Shown in pieces: positions 16,625 to 25,732 of a stretch of 64,000 bases of DNA. Numbering within the stretch: position 1 is the first letter of the stretch; every line of letters begins with the position of its first letter. Location: contig JBEKFQ010000013.1 in the NCBI GenBank assembly GCA_050013235.1, positions 1 to 64,000 on the forward strand. Reading direction: 5' to 3'. The stretch comes from RH-AL1 sp050013235. GTDB lineage: Bacteria; Pseudomonadota; Alphaproteobacteria; Rhizobiales; Beijerinckiaceae. The notes under the pieces are model-generated. The model made no database searches. It was not told the DNA's origin and worked only from the letters and a program-made list of their open reading frames with translations. The position numbers and the translations under genes are program-made.

Positions 16625-17989
16625 ATGGTTTCCATTACGGCACCCGCGCAAATCCCTCATGTCAGTCACAAAGACGCGCTTCGCGTCTGGGTGCGCGTCG
16701 CGCTTCTGAGCTTCGGCGGACCGGCTGGGCAGATCGCGGTGATGCACCGCATTCTCGTCGAGGAGAAGCGCTGGATTTCGGAGCGCCGGTTTCTCCATGC
16801 GCTGAATTATTGCATGCTGCTGCCCGGTCCCGAGGCGATGCAACTCGCCACCTACATTGGCTGGCTCTTGCATGGCACCCGGGGCGGCCTGATGGCGGGC
16901 GGCTTGTTCGTCCTGCCGGGTGCCGTGTCGATCATGGCGCTCAGCTTGATTTACGCGGGCCTTGGCAAGCTCGCCGTGGTCACGGGCCTGTTTTTCGGTC
17001 TCAAGGCGGCGGTTTTGACGATCGTGATCCAGGCGGTGCTGCGCCTGGGCGCGCGGGCGCTGAAACATCCGTTGCTCAAGGTTTTCGCGGCGGTGGCTTT
17101 TGCCGCGATTTTCTTTTTCGATCTTCCGTTTCCTCTCGTCATCGCCGCCGCGGCCTTGGCGGGTGCTCTCGGTGCCGGGCATCCCGCTTTCGCGCGGGAC
17201 GTGCCGGCGGACGACGATGGCGAAGTTCATGTCGTCGGCGACACGCCGGACGCCCGGGCCAACGTTCCGGCCGGGCGGACGATCAAGACCGCGTCGCTCT
17301 GGCTTTCGATCTGGTTGTTGCCTCTGGCCGTGCTTTGGATTTTTGCGCCGGGCAGCGTCTTTTTCGACATTGCCGCCTTCTTCAGCAAAATCGCGGTCGT
17401 CACCTTTGGCGGGGCCTATGCGATTCTCGCCTATGTCGCGCAACAGGCGGTTGACCATTACCATTGGCTCAGCCCCGGCGAGATGATGGATGGGCTCGGC
17501 ATGGCGGAAACGACGCCCGGCCCGCTGATCATGGTGTTGCAATTCGCCGGTTTTATCGCGGCCTTTCATGCGCCGGGAACCTTGCCGCCCCTAGCCGCCG
17601 GCGCGCTCGGCGGCTTGCTCGCGGCTTGGGTCACCTTTGCCCCCTGCTTTCTCTGGATTTTCGCCGGGGCGCCCTATATCGAGCGGCTACGCGGAAACAA
17701 GGCCCTGAGCGCGGCCTTGACCGCGATTACCGCGACCGTGGTGGGGGTGATCCTCAATCTCGCGATCTGGTTCGCGATCCATTCGATGTTTCGCGAAAGC
17801 GCGGCGGTGCGTGGGTTCGGGCTACATTTCGACCGCCCGGTTTTGTCGAGCCTCGATCCCTTGGCGCTGGCGCTGACCCTTGCGGCGGCGCTCGCGGTCT
17901 TCCGGTTCCGGATCGGGATGATGAGCGTGCTGGCCGGGGCGGCGATCGCGGGGATGGCGATCACCCTCGCGGTCCATAGCGGTGGCTAG
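16625..17989 (+). CDS. chrA: Chromate efflux transporter, CHR family
   Basis: The 454-residue membrane protein contains two CHR domains, the long-chain form. The N-terminal domain has LLSFGGPAGQIAVMHRILVEEKRWI and LPGPEAMQLATYIGW. The C-terminal half has KIAVVTFGGAYAILAYVAQQAV and GMAETTPGPLIMVLQFAGF. About 10-12 hydrophobic segments are present. The family exports chromate from the cytoplasm. No chrB or chrR gene is adjacent. The stop codon TAG is the first three bases of a 116-bp palindromic repeat. Confidence 0.92.
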   Translation: MVSITAPAQIPHVSHKDALRVWVRVALLSFGGPAGQIAVMHRILVEEKRWISERRFLHALNYCMLLPGPEAMQLATYIGWLLHGTRGGLMAGGLFVLPGAVSIMALSLIYAGLGKLAVVTGLFFGLKAAVLTIVIQAVLRLGARALKHPLLKVFAAVAFAAIFFFDLPFPLVIAAAALAGALGAGHPAFARDVPADDDGEVHVVGDTPDARANVPAGRTIKTASLWLSIWLLPLAVLWIFAPGSVFFDIAAFFSKIAVVTFGGAYAILAYVAQQAVDHYHWLSPGEMMDGLGMAETTPGPLIMVLQFAGFIAAFHAPGTLPPLAAGALGGLLAAWVTFAPCFLWIFAGAPYIERLRGNKALSAALTAITATVVGVILNLAIWFAIHSMFRESAAVRGFGLHFDRPVLSSLDPLALALTLAAALAVFRFRIGMMSVLAGAAIAGMAITLAVHSGG

Positions 17990-18102
17990 AGCGCGTTCCG
18001 CTTTGGTGGAATCACCAAAGCGATAAGAACTCGCTCTCTTACTAGGAAGTTAGAGCATGTCCTCGATCGAAAAAGTCTGCAACTTTTTCGGGACATGCTC
18101 TA
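17987..18102. repeat. 116-bp palindromic element with TAGAGC/GCTCTA ends (copy B)
   Basis: The element starts TAGAGC at 17987 and ends GCTCTA at 18102. The left hairpin pairs 17999-18008 with 18013-18022 (CGCTTTGGTG, loop GAAT). The right hairpin pairs AGAGCATGTCC (18052-18062) with GGACATGCTCT (18091-18101), plus inner AAAAAGT/ACTTTTT. Its left TAG is the chrA stop and its right end, read on the minus strand, is the TAG stop of the hydroxylase gene. The same design is found at 30510-30625 and, truncated, at 7760-7826. Confidence 0.85.
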
Positions 18103-19374
18103 AACCACCGGCCCGGCGGGAAGGATGCCTTCGCGCATCAAGGCGCGGCGCAGCGGGCCGATCAGCCTGACGGCGATGGCGCCGGCGCCACGGATCGCAT
18201 CGATCGGCGCGAAATCCGTCATGATCGAGCGGTTCAAGACATCGACGCCGCTCGTACGCAAGGCAATGTCGCGCCGCCGCCCGCGCTCGTAGGAGACGAG
18301 AGCGGGAAGAGTACCAAAATCTTCGTCCTTGGTCCGCGCGGCCTCGAGCGTAGCCAAGAGTTGGGCAATGTCGCGGAGCGTCAGGTTCAGTCCCTGCGCC
18401 GCGAGCGGGGGAAAGGCATGGGCGGCTTCGCCGATCAGCACGATGCGATGACCGACCAGCCGGTTGACGCGCAAGCCGCCCATGGGAAAAAAGCCGCGCG
18501 GCTCTTCCAGCGTGAACCGGCCGGCAATGTCGTGGGTCTGTTGCCGAAGCTCGCTCGCAAAGGCGTCGGCGTCGAGCGCGCGCCTCCGGTCCGCCTCCTC
18601 CGGCGGCATCAGCCAGACCAGCGAGGAACGATGGGGATGGTCCGCCGTGCCTTGCAGGGGAACCAGGGTGCACGGCCCGCCGCGGGTGTGAAATTCGGTC
18701 GAAATGCCGTCGTGCGGCTTTTCATGGGCGAGCAGGGCCGTTATCGCGACTTGGCGGTAGCGCCAGGTACGCACCGGGATTTTTGCAGCTTCCCGCCCGA
18801 GCGAGCGGCGGCCATCGGCGGCGACGAGAAGCTTGGCCCGGTACAGCCGTCCCTCGCGATCCCTCACGGAAACCGCCGTGGCGGAGAACTCGACCTCCGA
18901 GAGGAGGGAGCGGGGCAGTGTGATGCTTGGCAGGCTCGCCGCCACGTTGGCGAGCGTTTGCACCAGCCGTCCGGTTTCGATGTTCAGGCCAAGCGCATCG
19001 AGGCCGATTTCCGGTGCGTCGAGAACAATCGGCGGCACGGGGAGAAACGGGCTGGTATCGTCCACCATGCGGATGGCGCGGACCGGTTGCGAGCCCTCGC
19101 TGAGTTGGTCCAAGAGTCCGATCTGACGGAGAAAACGAAGGGAGCCCTCGAAAAGCGCGACGGTGCGCCCGTTGCCTTGCGGTTCGATCAGCCCCGCGCA
19201 GATCACGGAAAAGCCGGCGCGCGCCAGAGCGATGCTTGCCGCCAAGCCGGCCGCGCCGGCGCCCGAAACGATCACATCGGCCACGGCCGTTGGCGTGGCG
19301 GCGGAAAGACTGGACATTTCCTCGGGGCGTATGGGCAGATTCACCGGCCACTCCATCATGATACGAGAAGCCAA
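18100..19374 (-). CDS. FAD-dependent UbiH/UbiF-family hydroxylase
   Basis: The 424 residues show the three flavoprotein motifs of aromatic-ring hydroxylases. These are an N-terminal GxGxxG variant (VSGAGAAGLAASIALARAG), a central ADGRRS and a C-terminal GEAAHAFPPLAAQGLNL. This matches the UbiH/UbiF/COQ6 group that adds hydroxyls to the ubiquinone ring. Which position is hydroxylated cannot be told. Homologues suggest the start may be an internal ATG at 19317, giving 405 residues, but a GAGG there is only two bases from the ATG. Its stop codon lies inside the repeat at 17987-18102. Confidence 0.87.
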   Translation of the reverse strand: MASRIMMEWPVNLPIRPEEMSSLSAATPTAVADVIVSGAGAAGLAASIALARAGFSVICAGLIEPQGNGRTVALFEGSLRFLRQIGLLDQLSEGSQPVRAIRMVDDTSPFLPVPPIVLDAPEIGLDALGLNIETGRLVQTLANVAASLPSITLPRSLLSEVEFSATAVSVRDREGRLYRAKLLVAADGRRSLGREAAKIPVRTWRYRQVAITALLAHEKPHDGISTEFHTRGGPCTLVPLQGTADHPHRSSLVWLMPPEEADRRRALDADAFASELRQQTHDIAGRFTLEEPRGFFPMGGLRVNRLVGHRIVLIGEAAHAFPPLAAQGLNLTLRDIAQLLATLEAARTKDEDFGTLPALVSYERGRRRDIALRTSGVDVLNRSIMTDFAPIDAIRGAGAIAVRLIGPLRRALMREGILPAGPVV

Positions 19375-19476
19375 CTGGAAATGGTGCCGGGCGCCCGCAA
19401 AGCCAAGCCGGCCAAACGTCTTGCCGTGTCTTTTAGTCTTAAGAAGAAAGTTAGTTCTTAGAAAGAAAGTTCCGCC

Positions 19477-19506
19477 GGTCCAAGGCGATAAAGGCGTCCT
19501 TGGACC
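19477..19506 (-). terminator. Hairpin downstream of gltA
   Basis: GGTCCAAGG (19477-19485) and CCTTGGACC (19498-19506) form a perfect 9-bp stem with a 12-base loop, about 20 bases past the gltA stop. The minus-strand sequence after it is only moderately T-rich (ACTTTCTTTCT), so termination is likely but not certain. Confidence 0.6.
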
Positions 19507-19527
19507 AGCGAACCATGAACGCGGCAG

Positions 19528-20820
19528 TTAGCCCCGGTTGTCCGAGGGCACGTAGTCGCGCTTGGTGTAGCCGGTATAGAGCTGGCGCGGACGGCCGATC
19601 TTTTGCTGCGGATCCTCGATCATTTCTTTCCATTGCGCAATCCAGCCGGCGGTGCGCGCGACGGCGAAGAGCACGGTGAACATCGAGGTCGGGAAGCCCA
19701 TCGCCTTGAGCGTGATCCCGGAATAGAAATCGATATTCGGGTACAGCTTTTTGGAGATGAAATATTCGTCGCTCAAGGCGATGCGCTCGAGTTCGATGGC
19801 GACGTCGAGCAGCGGATCGTCCTTGATCCCAATCTCGGCCAGAACCTCATGGCAGGTCTTCTGCATGATTTTGGCGCGCGGGTCGTAGTTCTTATAGACC
19901 CGGTGTCCAAAGCCCATCAGCCGGAATGGATCGTCCTTGTCCTTCGCGCGGGCGATGAATTTCGGAATATTGTCGACCGTGCCGATTTCCGCGAGCATTT
20001 TCAGCGCGGCTTCGTTGGCGCCGCCATGCGCGGGCCCCCAAAGACAGGCGACACCTGCCGCGATACAGGCGAAGGGGTTGGCGCCCGAGGATCCCGCCAG
20101 ACGCACGGTCGAGGTCGAGGCATTCTGTTCGTGATCGGCATGGAGGATGAAGATACGATCCAGCGCGCGCGCCAAGACCGGGTTCACCTTGTATTCCGCG
20201 CAGGGCACCGCGAAGCACATTTTGAGGAAGTTCGAGGCATAGTCGAGGCTGTTGTCGGGGTACACGAAAGGCTGGCCGATCGTATATTTATAGGCCATGG
20301 CGGCAAGCGTCGGCAGTTTCGCGATCAAGCGCATGGAGGCGACCATCCGCACCTGCGGATCGGAAATATCCGTGACGTCATGGTAGAAGGCCGATAAAGC
20401 TCCGACGGATCCGACCATCACCGACATCGGATGCGCGTCGCGGCGGAACCCTTGAAAGAAGCGCGACATTTGCTCGTGCACCATCGTGTGGTGCCGGATG
20501 CGGCGATCGAAATCGGCCGCTTGTTCCGCCGTCGGAAGTTCCCCGTAAAGCAAGAGATAGCTCGTCTCGAGGAAAGACCCGCGCTCGGCCAATTGCTCGA
20601 TCGGATAGCCGCGATGGAGCAAAACCCCTTCGTCGCCGTCGATAAAGGTGATTTCGGATTCGCAGCTCGCCGTCGACGTGAAGCCGGGATCGTAGGTGAA
20701 CATTCCCGTCTGCGCGTAGAGCTTGGAGATGTCGACGACCGAAGGGCCGATTGACCCATCCTTCACAGGCATGTTGACCGATTGGCTACCAATGGTGAAA
20801 GAGCCGGTCTTGTAGGTCAT
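19528..20820 (-). CDS. gltA: Citrate synthase
   Basis: The 430-residue protein matches type II (hexameric, NADH-sensitive type) citrate synthases. It opens with a beta-rich DGSIGPSVVDISKLYAQTGMFTYDPGF region, and the catalytic histidines are in HADHEQNAST and FGHRVYKNYDPRA. The WGPAHGGANE segment and a late Asp region (DFYSGITLKAMGFP) are in place. It condenses oxaloacetate and acetyl-CoA at the entry to the TCA cycle. Gene order gltX-gltA on the same strand is typical of Rhizobiales. The terminator-like hairpin at 19477 lies downstream. Confidence 0.97.
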   Translation of the reverse strand: MTYKTGSFTIGSQSVNMPVKDGSIGPSVVDISKLYAQTGMFTYDPGFTSTASCESEITFIDGDEGVLLHRGYPIEQLAERGSFLETSYLLLYGELPTAEQAADFDRRIRHHTMVHEQMSRFFQGFRRDAHPMSVMVGSVGALSAFYHDVTDISDPQVRMVASMRLIAKLPTLAAMAYKYTIGQPFVYPDNSLDYASNFLKMCFAVPCAEYKVNPVLARALDRIFILHADHEQNASTSTVRLAGSSGANPFACIAAGVACLWGPAHGGANEAALKMLAEIGTVDNIPKFIARAKDKDDPFRLMGFGHRVYKNYDPRAKIMQKTCHEVLAEIGIKDDPLLDVAIELERIALSDEYFISKKLYPNIDFYSGITLKAMGFPTSMFTVLFAVARTAGWIAQWKEMIEDPQQKIGRPRQLYTGYTKRDYVPSDNRG

Positions 20821-21024
20821 GAACGTGCCTTCTTATGGGGTTACATTAGAGGGCGCTCTCACGCTGGAAAGAGTTAAATTTTCCGGGACGTGTGGTGCGT
20901 TGCAGCACGATTAGCCTATCGTTAGGGGGGGTACAAGCGCCGGCTCGCTTTGTATGGCCTCATCAAGGCAGATTTTTTCGTGAGAGCGTACATTTTTTTC
21001 GTGACAGACAGATTTAAATGCGAA

Positions 21025-21044
21025 GCCCGGCCGCGGTTCCGGGC
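21025..21044 (-). terminator. Terminator-like hairpin downstream of gltX
   Basis: GCCCGG (21025-21030) pairs with CCGGGC (21039-21044) around CCGCGGTT. On the minus strand the stem is followed by TTCGCATTTAAAT. It lies 14 bases after the gltX stop. The T-run is short, so strength is uncertain. Confidence 0.5.
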
Positions 21045-21057
21045 ACCGCGCGCTTTG

Positions 21058-22473
21058 TCAGCCGGCTTGATCGCGCAGCCTGCCTAAGCTTTCCTCACGT
21101 CCCAAAACCTCGAAAACGTCGAAAATTCCGGGAGACACCGCCCGCCCCGTCAGCGCTGCGCGCAATGGTTGCGCGACATGACCGAGCTTCGTTTTGGTAT
21201 CCGCGACATAGAGGCGGACGGCCTCCTCGATGGCGGGCGCCGTCCATTCCGGTAGCGCGGTGAAGCGGGGCAGCAGCGCTCCGATATGGCCGCGGCCGCC
21301 GGCCTCCAGGATGCCTTCGGCCTTTTCGTCCATGCGGAGCGGCCGGGCCGCGAACAGAAAGCCGGCGCCATCCAGCAGTTCCACCAGAGTCTTGGCGCGC
21401 TCTTTCAGGCCGGGCATCGCGGCAAGAAGTTTGGCCCGCAAGGTGTCGTCGAGCTTCAGTCCGTTGGCATTGGGGAGATAGGGCAGGGCCGCTTCCAAGG
21501 CGTCGAGCAGCTCTTGATCGCCCGAGGCCCGGACGTAATGGCCGTTGATATTCTCGAGTTTCGCGAAGTCGAATCGCGCGGCCGAGCGGCCGATCCCGCC
21601 GAGATCGAAGGCCTCGATCATTTCCGGCAGCGTGAAATACTCGCGGTCGCCCTGCGACCAGCCGAGCCGGAGGAGGTAATTGCGCACCGCCTGCGGCAAA
21701 TAGCCCATGGCGCGATAGGCGTCGACGCCGAGCGCCCCGTGACGCTTCGAGAGTTTGGCGCCATCGGGCCCATGGATCAGAGGAATATGGGCCATGGCGG
21801 GCACCTGCCATCCCAAGGCCTGGTAGATTTGCGTCTGGCGCGCGGCATTGGTGAGGTGATCGTCGCCCCGGATGATTTGCGTGACCCCCATATCGTGGTC
21901 GTCGACCACCACGGCCAGCATATAGGTCGGCGTGCCGTCCGAGCGCAGCAGCACGAGATCGTCGAGATCCTTGTTGGCCCAGGTTACCCGGCCCTGCACC
22001 TTGTCCTCGATCACCGTCTCGCCTTCGAGCGGCGCTTTCAGCCGGATCACCGGAGCGACGCCTTCGGGCGCCTCGGCGGGGTCGCGGTCGCGCCAGCGCC
22101 CGTCATAGCGCGGCGTGCGCTTTTCCGCCCGCGCCTGCTCGCGCATCGCCTCGAGCTCGGCGGGCGTCGCATAGCAGCGATAGGCCTTGCCGCTGGCAAT
22201 CAGGATTTCCGCGACTTCGCGATGGCGCGCGGCACGCTGGAATTGATAGATTGTCTTGCCGTCCCATTCCAGGCCGATCCAGGTCAGGGCGTCGATGATC
22301 GCGGCAATGGCTTCGGGCGTCGAGCGGTCGCGGTCTGTATCCTCGATTCGCAGCAGCATCTTGCCGCCGGAATGGCGGGCATGAAGCCAATTGAACAACG
22401 CGGTTCGCGCGCCGCCAATATGCAGGAAGCCGGTCGGCGAGGGGGCGAAACGCGTAACGACGTCCGCAGTCAT
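21058..22473 (-). CDS. gltX: Glutamate-tRNA ligase
   Basis: The 471 residues carry the class I synthetase signatures: FAPSPTGFLHIGGARTALFNWL (HIGH region) near the N-terminus, and KLSKRHGALG (KMSKS variant). A GoHBxxx catalytic domain is followed by an alpha-helical anticodon-binding domain. It charges tRNA-Glu in the cytoplasm. It is divergent from comEC and upstream of gltA, a conserved alphaproteobacterial block. Many rhizobia have two gltX copies with different tRNA specificities; this one alone does not decide which. Confidence 0.96.
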   Translation of the reverse strand: MTADVVTRFAPSPTGFLHIGGARTALFNWLHARHSGGKMLLRIEDTDRDRSTPEAIAAIIDALTWIGLEWDGKTIYQFQRAARHREVAEILIASGKAYRCYATPAELEAMREQARAEKRTPRYDGRWRDRDPAEAPEGVAPVIRLKAPLEGETVIEDKVQGRVTWANKDLDDLVLLRSDGTPTYMLAVVVDDHDMGVTQIIRGDDHLTNAARQTQIYQALGWQVPAMAHIPLIHGPDGAKLSKRHGALGVDAYRAMGYLPQAVRNYLLRLGWSQGDREYFTLPEMIEAFDLGGIGRSAARFDFAKLENINGHYVRASGDQELLDALEAALPYLPNANGLKLDDTLRAKLLAAMPGLKERAKTLVELLDGAGFLFAARPLRMDEKAEGILEAGGRGHIGALLPRFTALPEWTAPAIEEAVRLYVADTKTKLGHVAQPLRAALTGRAVSPGIFDVFEVLGREESLGRLRDQAG

Positions 22474-22610
22474 GAGGCATTGATCCTATCGAAGGGGTGA
22501 GGCGGCGATTCAAGCAAAAAGCTATAGTCCCGCCTTGCGTCGTGTAGCATGGTTCGTCTCAAAGAGAAGAGGGGCAAGCAGGGCTCCTTGATATGTAGGG
22601 AAAGGCCGGT

Positions 22611-24884
22611 ATGAGCGACACGGCGGGCCGGTCCCTGACGGGCAGAGCGCTGGCGGGCGGGGCCTCCGCGGCAAGCGGGGGGCTGTCCGGGCGTTGGCGT
22701 CTCGCTTTTGGCTTGCTGTGGGGCCGGTTTGCCCGGGCGTTCGAGAGCGAAGTCGAGCATCGCCGTCTGTTTCTCTGGTTTCCCGTGGCCTTGGGCACCG
22801 GCGATATCTTCTATTTCGTCGCGGACCGCGAACCGCCGCTTTGGCTTTGCGCCGGCCTTTGCCTCGGCTTTGCCGTGCTCGCCTACGCCGCGCGCGCGCA
22901 TCGCAAGGCCTTTTGCTTGTTCGTGGCGGTCGCGGCTTGCGCCGGGGGCATGGTTTCCGCTGGCTGGCGCTCGGCGCGGGTCGCGGCCCCCGTTCTCGAC
23001 CGCATCCGCATTCTCGATGTCGAGGGCTATATCGAGGAAATGGATTTTCGCCGCGAGGGCGCGCGGTTCATTCTGCGCGTCGCCGCCGCCGATGGGCTCG
23101 ATCCCGAAAAGACGCCTTATCGCATCAGGCTCACCACCCGCCGCGCGCCGCCCTTCGAGGCCGGGACTTATGTCCAGGTGAAAGCGCGCCTGCTCCCGCC
23201 CTCGCGCGCGGCGCAACCCGGCGGCTATGATTTTGCGCGCGACGCCTGGTTCGCGCGGATCGGGGCGGTGGGCAACGTGCTGGGACAAATCGAGCTGGCG
23301 CAAGCGCCGGACCCGCCGGATTTGATGCTCTCCGCCACCATGGCCATCGATCGCGCGCGCAATGCCTTGGCGCGCCGGGTCGATACGATCATCGGCGGCG
23401 ATACCGGCGCCATCGCCGCCGCGATGGTGACGGGCAAGCGCGATCTCCTGTCCGACGATGCGAAAAACCTGATCCGCGAGGCCGGAATTTTTCACGTCAT
23501 CACGATTTCCGGCGTGCAGATGACGCTGGTCGCGGGGATTTTCTTCATTGGCTTGCGGCGTCTTCTCGCCTTGAGCCGGACGCTCGCCTTGCGTTACCCC
23601 ATCAAGAAATGGGCGGCCGCCGCGGCCATTTTGGCGGCCGTTGTCTATGACATCGCGACGGGGTCGCGGATCGGCACCGAGCGCGCCTTGTTCATGACGG
23701 TCATCATGCTCAGCGCGGTGCTGATGGACCGTCATGCGCTGTCGATGCGCAACCTCGCGCTGGCCGCTCTGTTGGTGCTCTTGTTCGAGCCGGAAGCGCT
23801 GCTGGGGGCGAGTTTCCAGCTTTCTTTCGCGGCGGTCGGGGCCTTGGTCGCGGTCTACGAGGCCCGCGCCGCTGCTTTCGAGGGCGGGCCGGCGGACCGG
23901 GTCGTGCCGGAAAACAAACGCGGCGGCTGGTTTACGCACTGGTTGGGCACGCATTTTGGACCCGGCAAGGGCCTCGGGCCGGTGCTGTTCGCGACCTTTT
24001 GCGCCACCAGCGCCATGGCTTCCTTCATGGCCTACGACTTCCACGAGATGAACCCTTATGTCCTCATCGGCAATCCGCTCACGCTGATCATTATCGAAAT
24101 CTTCGCGGTGCCCGGCGCGCTTTTGGGGACTTTACTCTATCCCTTCGGCCTCGATGCCTTCGTCTGGCATTATGTCGGCGCGGGCATTTCGATCATCATG
24201 GCGGCGGCGCGGCTCGTGGGCTCGCTGCCCGGCGCCAGCCTGCATCTGCCCGCTTTCGCGCCCTGGTCCCTGGCGTTTCTGAGCCTCGCGGTTCTCTCCG
24301 CCGTGCTTTGGCGCAGCGCGTTGTTGCGCGCCACCGCCATCCCTTTCGCCTTGGCCGGGCTGGCGGGCGCGGCGGCGGGCATGCCATTCGACATCGCGGT
24401 CGCCCCGTTGGGCGATGCGGCGGCCGTGCGGCTCGGAGATGGGCGTCTCGCGGTCTTGGGTGAGCGCCCCAGTGCCTTCGCGGCGGAGCAATGGCTGCGG
24501 GCGGATGCCGATGGCCGCGCCGTCAAGACCGCGATCCAACACGCCTCGTGCGACAAGACCGGTTGCACCGGAATTCTGCGCGACGGCCGCGCGGTCGCGC
24601 TCGTCTTGGAAAAACCTGCTTTTGCCGAGGATTGCTTGCGGGCGGCGGTTTTGATCACGCCACTCTTCGCGCCGCGCGGCTGCGCGGCGGGGCTGATCAT
24701 CGATCGCGATACCTTGCGCCGGACAGGGGCGGTGACGCTCCGGGCCAAGGAGGGCGGCTTCGAGATGCGGACCGCGCGGGCCGAGGGCGAGGACCGCCCA
24801 TGGTCGCCCGCGCCACCGGCTCGCTGGGGCGCGGCGGCGAAAGACGACCCCGAGGCCGGCGAGGACGTCAGTAGCGTCGAATGA
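22611..24884 (+). CDS. comEC: ComEC/Rec2-family membrane protein
   Basis: The 757 residues include an N-terminal DUF4131-like region (hydrophobic segments about residues 60-125, then a beta-rich domain about 135-225). The multi-spanning competence domain follows (GAIAAAMVTGKRDLLSDDAKNLIREAGIFHVITISGVQMTLVAG and LFEPEALLGASFQLSFAAVGALV). The last 160 residues lack the HxHxDH metal site of the metallo-beta-lactamase domain found in many ComEC proteins. The family forms the inner-membrane channel for DNA uptake. Its 3' end overlaps convergent lexA by 17 bases. The symbol is by family; competence in this organism is not shown. Confidence 0.88.
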   Translation: MSDTAGRSLTGRALAGGASAASGGLSGRWRLAFGLLWGRFARAFESEVEHRRLFLWFPVALGTGDIFYFVADREPPLWLCAGLCLGFAVLAYAARAHRKAFCLFVAVAACAGGMVSAGWRSARVAAPVLDRIRILDVEGYIEEMDFRREGARFILRVAAADGLDPEKTPYRIRLTTRRAPPFEAGTYVQVKARLLPPSRAAQPGGYDFARDAWFARIGAVGNVLGQIELAQAPDPPDLMLSATMAIDRARNALARRVDTIIGGDTGAIAAAMVTGKRDLLSDDAKNLIREAGIFHVITISGVQMTLVAGIFFIGLRRLLALSRTLALRYPIKKWAAAAAILAAVVYDIATGSRIGTERALFMTVIMLSAVLMDRHALSMRNLALAALLVLLFEPEALLGASFQLSFAAVGALVAVYEARAAAFEGGPADRVVPENKRGGWFTHWLGTHFGPGKGLGPVLFATFCATSAMASFMAYDFHEMNPYVLIGNPLTLIIIEIFAVPGALLGTLLYPFGLDAFVWHYVGAGISIIMAAARLVGSLPGASLHLPAFAPWSLAFLSLAVLSAVLWRSALLRATAIPFALAGLAGAAAGMPFDIAVAPLGDAAAVRLGDGRLAVLGERPSAFAAEQWLRADADGRAVKTAIQHASCDKTGCTGILRDGRAVALVLEKPAFAEDCLRAAVLITPLFAPRGCAAGLIIDRDTLRRTGAVTLRAKEGGFEMRTARAEGEDRPWSPAPPARWGAAAKDDPEAGEDVSSVE

Positions 24885-25578
24885 GGCTGACCAGCTTGCC
24901 CTGAATTTGCACGCGGTCGGGCCCGAAGATGCGAGTCTCGTAAGCGGGATTGGCGGCCTCGAGCGCGATGGACGCGCCGCGCTTGCGCAGCCGTTTCAAG
25001 GTCGCTTCCTCATCGTCGATCAGCGCCACGACAATGTCGCCGGTCTCGGCCGTATCCTGGCGGCGGATGACGACCGTGTCGGAATCGAAAATCCCGGCCT
25101 CGATCATGGAATCGCCGCGTACTTCCAGCGCGTAATGCTCGCCGGCGGGAAGCATGTCCGGCGGCAGCGCGATCGTGTGGCTGCGGGTCTGTAGCGCGGT
25201 GATCGGCGTGCCCGCCGCGATCCGGCCCATGACCGGAATGGAAATGAAGGCGCGGCCGTCGTCCTCTTGCGCTTGCGGTGCCATCGGGCGGACGCGGCCG
25301 AGCGTCCCCTCGATCACGCTGGGCTCGAAGCGTTGCTTGCGGGTCTGCCCGGCGGGTGTCGAGGATTCCGGCAGGCGCAGCACCTCGAGCGCCCGCGCGC
25401 GGTTGGGCAGGCGGCGGATGAAGCCACGCTCCTCCAAGGCGATGATGAGCCGGTGGATGCCCGATTTCGAGCGCAGATCGAGCGCATCCTTCATCTCGTC
25501 GAAGGAGGGCGGAACCCCGGATTCCTTCAAGCGCTCGTTGATGAAGCGGAGCAATTCAATCTGTTTTTTCGTCAACAT
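24868..25578 (-). CDS. lexA: LexA repressor of the SOS response
   Basis: The start at 25578 (MLTKKQIELLRFINERL) is the family start; the frame runs further upstream but would add 69 unrelated residues. The 236-residue protein has a winged helix DNA-binding domain (about 1-68), the self-cleavage bond in RIAAGTP (A122-G123), the nucleophile Ser157 in GDSMIEAGI and Lys195 in ATLKRL. DNA damage activates RecA, which triggers cleavage and derepression. A GTTC-N7-GTTC LexA box lies 108 bases upstream at 25686-25700, which suggests autoregulation. Confidence 0.97.
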   Translation of the reverse strand: MLTKKQIELLRFINERLKESGVPPSFDEMKDALDLRSKSGIHRLIIALEERGFIRRLPNRARALEVLRLPESSTPAGQTRKQRFEPSVIEGTLGRVRPMAPQAQEDDGRAFISIPVMGRIAAGTPITALQTRSHTIALPPDMLPAGEHYALEVRGDSMIEAGIFDSDTVVIRRQDTAETGDIVVALIDDEEATLKRLRKRGASIALEAANPAYETRIFGPDRVQIQGKLVSLIRRY

Positions 25579-25685
25579 CCGCAACGCTCTCGCTTGCCAA
25601 GAAGGGGTGAACCCCGTCCCGAATCCATCTACAGTCTCTATACACTCGATCATGGGTTTAAACAAAGAGTGAACAGAGCCAATTT

Positions 25686-25700
25686 GTTCGTTTTGTGTTC
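25686..25700. promoter_or_regulatory. LexA box (GTTC-N7-GTTC)
   Basis: GTTCGTTTTGTGTTC is an exact match to the direct-repeat LexA operator known from alphaproteobacteria (GTTC-N7-GTTC). It lies between divergent lexA and yjbQ, 33 bases before the yjbQ start and 108 bases from the lexA start. Both promoters could be affected; control of lexA is the expected role. Confidence 0.8.
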
Positions 25701-25732
25701 TTTTCGATTGAAACGGCAGGAGAGATCGTCCG

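Noticed and set aside
17987..18102. 116-bp element interpreted as an ordinary bidirectional terminator
   Set aside because: There is no T-run after either hairpin, and the same element occurs upstream of trpG where a terminator would not be expected, so a repeat family explains it better.
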